Positions 1 to 4,656 of a stretch of 6,743 nucleotides of DNA are shown here, piece by piece. The position numbers were made by a program, and so were the translations under genes. The notes beneath the pieces were generated by a model. That model had not been told where the DNA came from, did no database searches, and saw only the letters and a list, made by a program, of their open reading frames with translations. The stretch comes from Clostridiales bacterium (GTDB taxonomy: Bacteria; Bacillota; Clostridia; Peptostreptococcales; Natronincolaceae): assembly GCA_012800145.1 (NCBI GenBank), contig JAAZJW010000241.1, positions 1 to 6,743 of the forward strand, in the 5' to 3' direction. The first letter of the stretch is position 1, and each line of letters starts with the position of its first letter.

Positions 1-15
1 GATTTTTTTACTCAT
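1..15 (-). CDS. Possible start of a minus-strand gene leaving the window (5 codons only)
   Basis: On the minus strand an ATG at 15-13 is followed by codons reading M-S-K-K-I up to the window edge. It is preceded by an AAGGTG ribosome-binding-like motif at 26-21, about 5 bases upstream. Nothing can be said about the product from five codons. The idea that this is a real start comes from the RBS spacing and from the lack of a plus-strand gene here. It would be divergent from the lipoprotein gene that follows. The evidence is thin and the start could be chance in AT-rich DNA. Confidence 0.35.
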
Positions 16-254
16 TTTTTCACCTTCTATTCTATCATGCATAAAACATCCTAGGGTTATATTTCTGTCTATAATTGGAGATCTGGCATCCTTTTATTTT
101 GTTATATAAGTTGCTACCATGAATATAAGCAATAGTTCAGAAATTTATCGGGATTTTTTGGTAGCGTATTTCAGACTGTTTGTCCTATAGTTTTAGGACG
201 GTAAACAGTGCTATTTACTCATTTATCCTCACCTTTATTATATCATTTATTACT
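8..254 (-). repeat. Imperfect direct repeat of a start/RBS region (8-46 and 214-252)
   Basis: Two stretches about 206 bp apart are similar. Read on the minus strand, each has ATGATA, then an AATA-like spacer, then AAGGTGA, then a short A-rich spacer and ATGAGTAAA. In the copy nearest the edge the reading frame continues (M-S-K-K-I). In the inner copy (ATG at 222-220) the fourth codon is TAG, so only M-S-K is encoded. I infer a duplicated gene start of which one copy is dead, or a leader minigene. Short low-complexity sequence limits certainty. Confidence 0.4.
175..209. other. Imperfect inverted repeat (hairpin or operator-like)
   Basis: Arms ACTGTTT (175-181) and AAACAGT (203-209) enclose a second pair, GTCCTA (182-187) and TAGGAC (194-199). 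There is a 6-base loop and a 3-base bulge on the right arm. It lies between the two repeated start regions and upstream of the lipoprotein promoter. No T-run follows on either strand, so a classical terminator is unlikely. A protein-binding site or RNA structure is possible. No known operator is recognised. Confidence 0.4.
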
Positions 255-304
255 ATATTTTCGGATGTCAGTATTTTGAAGAAACCTAAGAATCTGCCAA
301 AATG

Positions 305-335
305 ATGACAGACATAAAACAACTTTTTTTATAAT
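305..335 (+). promoter_or_regulatory. Probable sigma-A promoter of the PepSY lipoprotein gene
   Basis: A perfect TATAAT at 330-335 has ATGACA (five of six matches to TTGACA) at 305-310, with a slightly long 19-base spacer that includes a T-run. Transcription would begin near 342, giving a leader of about 90 bases before the GTG start at 432. No riboswitch or obvious operator is seen in that leader. Confidence 0.45.
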
Positions 336-431
336 AAAGATAAGTAATGATATATATACCAAAGTACGCTTGATGGCCATTTTCCTTACACAAATTAAAA
401 TTTTAATAAAATAATGAAAGGAGCATGTAGT

Positions 432-1007
432 GTGAAAAAGGGTTTAAGCGTTGTTTCCGTAGTCTTAATCATGATATTTATATTAACGGCATGTACAACA
501 AAACCCACAAATGATAATTCAAACCCGGAGAAATCCTCTTCCATAGGCAGACCCCTGGATAGCGATGATCCTATTCCCATATGGGACATAAAATTATCGC
601 CTGAGGAAGCTTATGATGCTTTTAAAAAAATCTACCCAAAAGCTAAGGTAAAGGAGATAGAACTCGATAAAAAGGATAATTTTTATGTCTATGAGGTTGA
701 AGGATACGATGGGAACATAAAACATGAGGTGAAAATCGATCCCTATGGGGGTGATGTTCTAAAAGTAGAAACAGAAATCGACAGCAAAGAAAAGGGAGAG
801 ATTTTAAGGGAGGACCTGGCAAAAATCCCGGAGTTAATTGAAAAGGCTTTAAAGGACGCAGGAGAAGACTTTCAACCTGAAGAATGGAGTCTGGAAATAA
901 AACGGGGCAAAATTATATTTGAAGTAGACGTGGTGGATAGTAATTATAGAGAAATAGAATATAAATATGATCTGGGAACAGGTAAATTAATTGAAAAAGA
1001 CATGTAA
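432..1007 (+). CDS. PepSY-domain lipoprotein
   Basis: Predicted 191-aa exported lipoprotein. Residues 2-20 form a typical lipoprotein signal: KKG, a hydrophobic stretch, then the lipobox L18-T19-A20-C21, so the mature protein should be anchored outside the membrane through Cys21. A low-complexity linker (about 22-52) leads into a PepSY-like unit at about 55-115, with LSPEEAYDAF at its start and a KIDPYGGDVLKVE ending. A second, weaker unit spans about 127-190 and ends in YDLGTGKLIEKD. PepSY units are known in peptidase propeptides and in small cell-envelope proteins, where inhibition of peptidases or ligand binding is proposed; the role here is not determined. The GTG start at 432 is preferred over the in-frame ATG at 414. 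The AAAGGAG ribosome binding site at 417-423 lies 8 bases before the GTG and would sit inside the gene if 414 were used. The gene stands alone between its own promoter and terminator. Confidence 0.85.
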   Translation: MKKGLSVVSVVLIMIFILTACTTKPTNDNSNPEKSSSIGRPLDSDDPIPIWDIKLSPEEAYDAFKKIYPKAKVKEIELDKKDNFYVYEVEGYDGNIKHEVKIDPYGGDVLKVETEIDSKEKGEILREDLAKIPELIEKALKDAGEDFQPEEWSLEIKRGKIIFEVDVVDSNYREIEYKYDLGTGKLIEKDM

Positions 1008-1009
1008 GG

Positions 1010-1033
1010 TAGAGGGGGAAACCCCTCTATTTT
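1010..1033 (+). terminator. Rho-independent terminator of the PepSY gene
   Basis: A perfect 8-bp stem, TAGAGGGG (1010-1017) and CCCCTCTA (1022-1029), is closed by a GAAA loop and followed by TTTTAA. It begins three bases after the lipoprotein stop codon. The T-run is short, but the stem is GC-rich and correctly placed. Confidence 0.8.
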
Positions 1034-1034
1034 A

Positions 1035-1260
1035 ATGCGACACTATCTTTGTGTTACAGTTCACACCTCAACCTATGCGCAGTTGGCCAAATATGCAAAA
1101 TTTCAATTAATGCCTGAATTTTATGCAGTTTATTCTAATTTCCACCACATTTATGGCTTATTACCTGGAATTTTGCACGAAAACTGTCTATTGGGATAGG
1201 ATGTGAATGGTAAAACCTTTGTTTCACATAGCCCATCACTTTTCCAATCGCTTACTACTA
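1035..1260. other. Intergenic stretch with no intact gene
   Basis: No convincing plus-strand gene is present. The only coding-like signal is a 38-codon open stretch on the minus strand (listed separately), bounded by stops. The composition is slightly less AT-biased than the promoter regions. This suggests decayed coding or mobile DNA rather than pure regulatory sequence, but I cannot identify a parent element. Confidence 0.3.
1135..1251 (-). pseudogene. Possible C-terminal remnant of an unidentified minus-strand gene
   Basis: The minus strand reads 38 sense codons, beginning AIGKVMGYVKQ and ending ISHKCGGN before a TAG at 1137-1135. A TAA lies just upstream of the stretch, and there is no start codon with a ribosome binding site. 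The residue mix (basic, aromatic, CGG near the end) looks protein-like and recalls transposase tails, but I do not recognise the family. It may simply be a chance open frame. Confidence 0.2.
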
Positions 1261-1275
1261 ATATTATAGATTTGA

Positions 1276-1284
1276 TGATATAAT
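1276..1284 (+). promoter_or_regulatory. Extended -10 promoter of the amide hydrolase gene
   Basis: TGATATAAT is a perfect TATAAT (1279-1284) preceded by the TGn extension. This type of promoter can work without a good -35 box, and none is seen at normal spacing. Transcription would start near 1291 and leave a leader of about 87 bases. That leader contains the short palindrome GGTTAACC (1306-1313). Confidence 0.45.
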
Positions 1285-1365
1285 TGAGGAAGAAAAAGAT
1301 TACCGGGTTAACCGATTTTGGATCCGGAAACTCGTATAAATAACTTTATAGGAGAGCCAATAATG

Positions 1366-1377
1366 AAAGGAGACAAT
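1366..1377 (+). promoter_or_regulatory. Ribosome binding site that decides the hydrolase start
   Basis: AAAGGAG (1366-1372) lies 5 bases before ATG 1378, which gives a protein starting Met-Cys. An upstream in-frame ATG at 1363 has its own weaker GGAG (1351-1354) and would add MKGDN before Met-Cys. The enzyme family needs Cys at the mature N-terminus, so 1378 is preferred. Confidence 0.7.
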
Positions 1378-2316
1378 ATGTGTACAGGCATAAAGATAGA
1401 CTACGATGATGGTTGTGTAATGGGGAGGACAATGGATTATGAGGTCCCTCTGAACTACAATGCAATTTATCTACCGAGGAATTATAATTTTTGTGATGAT
1501 TTAATGGGCAATCCATTGTATTCAAAATATAAGACATTAGGCATGTGTTTCGAAAATCTGGATCCCCTGAAAGACGGTGTAAATGAGCACGGATTAATAG
1601 GAATCACCAATACTTTCAGGGTGTTTAATCTATATGTAAATCAGGTGAAACCGGAAAAGGTCAATATCTCCAGTTTATATTATTTCACCTATGCCCTTGC
1701 AAATTATAAAACTGTGGAGGAACTGGTTGCAGACCTGCCAAACATTTGCATATCCACCAAGGATTATAAAAATGAGAATGTAATATCGCCGAACTTCCAT
1801 TTTATGTTCGCTGATTCCACAAAAAGATGTATTATTATCGAACCTAAAAATGGCGAATTAATATATTATGAAAATCCTTATGATGTAATGACCAACTCGC
1901 CGGGTTTTAAATCCCATGTCAGAAAGTTAAAGAAATTTTTAGATTTGGACAATCTGGAAAAATTCAATTCGGTCAAGGATTTGCCCGGGGGATACGACCC
2001 TTTTTCCAGATTTATTAAGGCTTTTTATTTAACCAGAATGAACATTAAATCCAACAATTTCAGGGAAGCACTTTCCTATTCTTACAATATAATGTCCTCA
2101 ATGGCTATGCCGAACGGATTTGTGAGAAATAAAAAATACAATCATACTACCTATACCAGGTATCTTTGCGCCTATGATACAAACAGTAAACTGCTGACTG
2201 CAAGGTCGGATACCAATCCAACGGTTTATCAGTTGGGCTTCGAGGACATAGAAGAAGACGACAAAAGACAAGCATTTTTCATAGAATCGGATTTTACGGC
2301 AGAAAGGTTGAAATAG
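1378..2316 (+). CDS. Choloylglycine hydrolase / penicillin V acylase family linear amide hydrolase
   Basis: Predicted 312-aa cytoplasmic enzyme of the N-terminal nucleophile (Ntn) hydrolase fold, close to the usual 310-340 aa of the family. Members cleave linear amide bonds, as in conjugated bile salts, penicillin V or N-acyl homoserine lactones. After removal of Met1, Cys2 becomes the nucleophile. The other family residues are in place: Arg17 and Asp20 in GRTMDYE, Asn78 in GITNTF, Asn173 in MTNSPGF and Arg211 in PGGYDPFSRF. All five expected catalytic positions are therefore present and the enzyme should be active. No signal peptide is seen. Sequence inspection alone cannot separate bile salt hydrolase from acylase or another amidase, and the neighbours give no substrate clue. 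The gene has its own promoter and appears monocistronic. It is followed by a gene remnant rather than a partner gene. Confidence 0.9.
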   Translation: MCTGIKIDYDDGCVMGRTMDYEVPLNYNAIYLPRNYNFCDDLMGNPLYSKYKTLGMCFENLDPLKDGVNEHGLIGITNTFRVFNLYVNQVKPEKVNISSLYYFTYALANYKTVEELVADLPNICISTKDYKNENVISPNFHFMFADSTKRCIIIEPKNGELIYYENPYDVMTNSPGFKSHVRKLKKFLDLDNLEKFNSVKDLPGGYDPFSRFIKAFYLTRMNIKSNNFREALSYSYNIMSSMAMPNGFVRNKKYNHTTYTRYLCAYDTNSKLLTARSDTNPTVYQLGFEDIEEDDKRQAFFIESDFTAERLK

Positions 2317-2342
2317 GTACAGGGAAACCGATTAAGTTATAA

Positions 2343-2457
2343 GGCTGGGAGAAGAGCGTTGAGGAAATACTTGCTGCTATAAAAAGTGGCACAACCGGAA
2401 AAATTGTCGATATAGATGCGGAGGATGGCACCAAGGTTGAGGTTGTTTTAGAATAAG
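2343..2457 (+). pseudogene. Frameshifted C-terminal remnant of an unidentified protein
   Basis: One frame from 2343 reads GWEKSVEEILAAIKSGTTG. At the run of six A's (2399-2404) the sense moves to another frame, which continues KIVDIDAEDGTKVEVVLE to a TAA at 2455-2457. Joined by removing one A, the two halves make a continuous, acidic, protein-like tail, while each frame alone soon hits a stop. A TAA immediately precedes 2343, and upstream codons in the same frame read GTGKPIKL, which may be more of the same gene. No start codon with a ribosome binding site is present. I recall similar tails on small clostridial hypothetical proteins but cannot name the family. A sequencing error in the A-run would not rescue the missing N-terminus. 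Confidence 0.45.
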
Positions 2458-2479
2458 ATGCGTTAGTTTATAAGATGGC

Positions 2480-2494
2480 ATAATACGGTATTAT
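2480..2494. other. Perfect 7-bp-arm palindrome
   Basis: ATAATAC and GTATTAT flank a single central G. The site is symmetrical and operator-like, but no gene starts directly downstream, so it may be a relic of the decayed gene region or chance in AT-rich DNA. Confidence 0.3.
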
Positions 2495-2574
2495 ATAGAA
2501 GCTCTGAACCTTCAGACTGTGTAAAAAAGTACTTCTCCCGCTTTTTGTCATTGCTATGAAAGCCCCACATTTTT

Positions 2575-2735
2575 GTCATCCTGAGACGAACAGGATCAGC
2601 TTGACCCGCGAAGGATCTATATTTTACAATAATGCTTTCGTTTATCGTGGTGTGGGTAACACGTGCAAATTTCTGAGTGTAGCGAAGAATCTCGTTTTTA
2701 GGCCATTTGGAACCCCTTGCTTTGCTCAGGATAAC
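2575..2735. repeat. 161-bp MITE-like repeat with inverted ends
   Basis: The left end GTCATCCTGAG (2575-2585) is matched by CTCAGGATAAC (2725-2735) as an inverted copy with one mismatch. Inside, GCGAAGGATCT (2608-2618) and CTGAGTGTAGCGAAGAATCTC (2673-2693) are versions of a dispersed bacterial repeat of the type TCATCCTGAGCGAAGCGAAGGATCT, known from many genomes. ATTTT lies just outside both ends (about 2569-2573 and 2736-2740) and could be a target duplication, although such AT-rich words are common. There is no transposase, so any mobility would depend on another element. The repeat block inside the glycine dehydrogenase operon uses the same core words. Confidence 0.6.
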
Positions 2736-2802
2736 ATTTTCACACAGCCTGCCGTGCCCATGTTAATTTGTGTCCTTCAAATTTAATAATTTAAAACAAT
2801 AA

Positions 2803-2854
2803 CAGGCCTTCTAAGTCACTTATAATTTGGTGATCTGGAAGGCCTGATTTTTTT
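2803..2854 (+). terminator. Strong rho-independent terminator before gcvPA
   Basis: CAGGCCTTC (2803-2811) pairs perfectly with GAAGGCCTG (2838-2846), followed by A and seven T's (2848-2854). The inner part can pair further (AGTCAC with GTGATCT, imperfectly). It should stop transcripts coming from the hydrolase/remnant region, which isolates the gcvPA promoter. An attenuator role is less likely because a -10 box lies downstream of it. Confidence 0.75.
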
Positions 2855-2873
2855 CCATTTATTTTTTAGTTTA

Positions 2874-2904
2874 TCTACAAATAATTCGGGGTAAGGATTA
2901 TAAT
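2874..2904 (+). promoter_or_regulatory. Probable promoter of gcvPA
   Basis: A perfect TATAAT is at 2899-2904. The best -35 candidate is TCTACA (2874-2879), a four-of-six match with a 19-base spacer, so the promoter may need an activator or be moderate. The leader would be only about 34 bases, too short for the tandem glycine riboswitch that often controls glycine cleavage genes in Bacillota. AGGAGG (2931-2936) then sits 8 bases before the ATG. Confidence 0.45.
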
Positions 2905-2944
2905 AGGGAAAGTTTAAAAGAATTACAAGAAGGAGGAAAGGGTC

Positions 2945-4333
2945 ATGAGTAAAAAATTTTCACATCCGTTTATTCCAAATTCCCAACCGGAAATTAAGAA
3001 ACAAATGCTGGATGAGTTGGGAATGGCAAGTGTAGAAGATATTTTCAAGGAAATACCGGACCATCTGAGATTCAAGGGCGAACTGGATTTGCCGGAAGCA
3101 CTGGAATCCGAATATGAATTGCGCAAGCATGTAAAAGGCATATTAAGTAAAAATTCCAACTGTGAAGACAACATATCGTTTCTCGGCGGAGGAACCTGGC
3201 AACATTATGTACCTTCCGTCTGCGACACCATTGCATCAAGGGATGAATTTTTAACGGCTTATGTAGGCGATGCGTATGATGACCATGGTAAATTTCAAGC
3301 CCTTTTCGAATTTCAAAGCATGATAGCCGAATTGGTCGGTGTGGACTGTTCAGGTACTCCCACATTCGATTGGGCAAATGCGGCGGGGATATCATGTCGC
3401 ATGGCGTCCAGAAAAACCGGCAGGCGGGAGGTTATTCTTCCTGAAAACATCAGCCCCGGCAGATTGGCGGTTATCAGGAACTATTTGAAACCGGAAATTA
3501 AGATTACAACAGTTAAAAGTGAAAGAAAAACAGGTTTAATAGACATAGATGATTTGAAATCAAAACTCAGCGACAAGGTAGCTGCTGTTTATTTTGAAAA
3601 CCCCACATATTTGGGAGTTATAGAAACCCAAGGATTAGAAATTTCGAAACTGACTCATGAAGTAGATGCTGAAGTCATAGTCGGATGCGACCCGTCATCA
3701 TTAGGAGTCCTGGAAGCCCCTGCAAATTATGGTGCAGATATAATCTGTGGTGAAATTCAACCCCTTGGAGTGCACATGCAGTATGGCGGAGGCCTCGGGG
3801 GATTTGTTGCAACCAGGGATGAGGCGGATTACGTTGCCGAGTATCCTCAATTACTATATGGAATCACGACTACCAGAAGTGAGGGCGAATACGGATTTGG
3901 GGAAGTGGCCTATCACAGGACTTCTTATGCATCAAGGGAAAAAGCCAAAGACTTCGTCGGAACCCAGGCAGCGCTGCACGGTATTACCGCCGCAGTTTAT
4001 CTTGCATTGATGGGACCCCACGGAATGAAGGAACTTGGGGAAGGCATCATGCAGAGGGTGAGCTATGCAACCAACGAAATTTCCAAAATAGAGGGTGTAA
4101 AATTAGCATATGAAGGATTCAACTTCAAGGAATTTGTGTTGGATTTTAATGATACGGGTAAATCGGTAGATGAAATAAATCAGGAATTAAAAAAGATGAA
4201 TATTTTCGGAGGTATAAATCTAAAAAAAGACTTTCCTGATTTAGGGGAAAGTGCTCTGTATTGCATTACGGAGGTTCATACGAAGGAAGATATCGATAAA
4301 TTGGTTTCCGCATTACAGAAGATACTTGCTTAA
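2945..4333 (+). CDS. gcvPA: Glycine dehydrogenase (decarboxylating) subunit 1-like protein, divergent
   Basis: Predicted 462-aa cytoplasmic protein, about the usual length (around 450) of GcvPA. GcvPA is the N-terminal half of the PLP-dependent P-protein that decarboxylates glycine and passes the aminomethyl group to lipoyl-GcvH. The overall order of the family is kept: N-terminal domain, FLGGGTWQHYVP (79-90), TAYVGDAYDDHGKFQALFEFQ (105-124, written as key words TAY and FEFQ), the DPSSLG turn (249-254), GEIQPLG (269-275), GGGLGGF (281-287), and REKAKDFVGTQAAL (331-344). Ordinary GcvPA, as I remember it, has GAGAYDHYIP, PYQ-E-SQG, YDGATA, and REKATSNICTNQAL at these places. Several near-invariant residues are therefore changed here (for example YDGATA becomes FDWANA at 141-146). 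It has a good AGGAGG site and is followed by gcvPB on the same strand. The family assignment is firm, but glycine as substrate is inferred. Confidence 0.85.
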   Translation: MSKKFSHPFIPNSQPEIKKQMLDELGMASVEDIFKEIPDHLRFKGELDLPEALESEYELRKHVKGILSKNSNCEDNISFLGGGTWQHYVPSVCDTIASRDEFLTAYVGDAYDDHGKFQALFEFQSMIAELVGVDCSGTPTFDWANAAGISCRMASRKTGRREVILPENISPGRLAVIRNYLKPEIKITTVKSERKTGLIDIDDLKSKLSDKVAAVYFENPTYLGVIETQGLEISKLTHEVDAEVIVGCDPSSLGVLEAPANYGADIICGEIQPLGVHMQYGGGLGGFVATRDEADYVAEYPQLLYGITTTRSEGEYGFGEVAYHRTSYASREKAKDFVGTQAALHGITAAVYLALMGPHGMKELGEGIMQRVSYATNEISKIEGVKLAYEGFNFKEFVLDFNDTGKSVDEINQELKKMNIFGGINLKKDFPDLGESALYCITEVHTKEDIDKLVSALQKILA

Positions 4334-4342
4334 CCGAGGGAA

Positions 4343-4588
4343 TCATCCCAAGACGGACAGGATAATTCTTGTTTTTGTTATCTTGAGATGTGCAGAATGA
4401 TTTCAGCTTTGTTTGTCATCCCAAGACGGACAGGATAATTCTTGTTTTCGTTATCTTGAGATGTGCAGAATGATTTTAGCTTTGTTTGTCATCCCGAGAC
4501 GGACAGAATAATTTCAGCTTTGTTTGTCATCCCGAGATGGACAGAATAGTTTCGGCCTTCGAGGGATCCCGATTTTTACCATCTTGGG
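4343..4588. repeat. Tandem repeat block inside the gcvPA-gcvPB spacer
   Basis: TCATCCCAAGACGGACAGGA at 4343 recurs at 4416, 73 bp later. Between these lie related copies starting TTATCTTGAGATGTGCAGAA at 4378 and 4451. Further related copies start at 4489 (TCATCCCGAGACGGACAGAA) and 4527 (TCATCCCGAGATGGACAGAA). The start-to-start steps are 35, 38, 35, 38 and 38 bp, so the array is an alternating two-part unit with a final diverged copy ending in CCTTCGAGGGATCCC. The core words match the repeat element at 2575. The array lies wholly between the stop of gcvPA and the start of gcvPB and has stretched that spacer to 323 bp, so it probably arose by insertion and local duplication. Confidence 0.75.
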
Positions 4589-4604
4589 TGAATGATAACA
4601 TAAT
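4576..4604 (+). promoter_or_regulatory. Possible secondary promoter of gcvPB
   Basis: TTACCA (4576-4581) and CATAAT (4599-4604) are separated by 17 bases, right at the edge of the repeat block. Each box deviates from consensus. A small palindrome, TGGGAAATCCCA (4604-4615), overlaps the presumed start. Such a promoter could keep gcvPB expressed if the repeats weaken read-through from gcvPA. This is inferred from spacing only. Confidence 0.25.
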
Positions 4605-4656
4605 GGGAAATCCCAATCATTTGATTAACATAAATCAGTTTGAAAGGAGAATCAAA

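Larger units (their letters stand above)
2317..2944. other. Long intergenic region between hydrolase and gcvPA
   Basis: This 628-bp gap contains, in order, the frameshifted remnant (2343-2457), a 15-bp palindrome (2480-2494), a 161-bp element with inverted ends (2575-2735), a strong terminator (2803-2854) and a promoter with ribosome binding site for gcvPA (about 2874-2936). No intact gene is seen. The open frame at 2556-2786 lies almost wholly within the repeat element and is judged spurious. Confidence 0.6.

Noticed and set aside
113..165. Inverted repeat GCTACCA (113-119) / TGGTAGC (159-165)
   Set aside because: Arms are short and the loop is 39 bases long in AT-rich DNA; too weak to call a structure.
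414..431. ATG 414 as start of the PepSY lipoprotein
   Set aside because: It would place the AAAGGAG site inside the gene; the GTG at 432 has correct spacing and gives a clean lipoprotein signal (KKG then hydrophobic).
1318..1377. TTG 1318 as the hydrolase start
   Set aside because: It has no ribosome binding site and would bury the catalytic Cys behind 20 extra residues.
2556..2786. 76-codon plus-strand open frame (starts MKAPHFCHPETN)
   Set aside because: It lies almost entirely inside the inverted-end repeat element, has no ribosome binding site, and has the CHPE-x-NRI string produced by translating this repeat family.
4343..4588. CRISPR array
   Set aside because: The intervals between repeat cores are themselves repeated rather than unique spacers, there is no cas gene, and the unit matches a dispersed repeat family.
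4486..4656. 57-codon N-terminal extension of gcvPB
   Set aside because: It is encoded by the tandem repeats and has no family similarity; a strong AAAGGAG site directly precedes the ATG at 4657.
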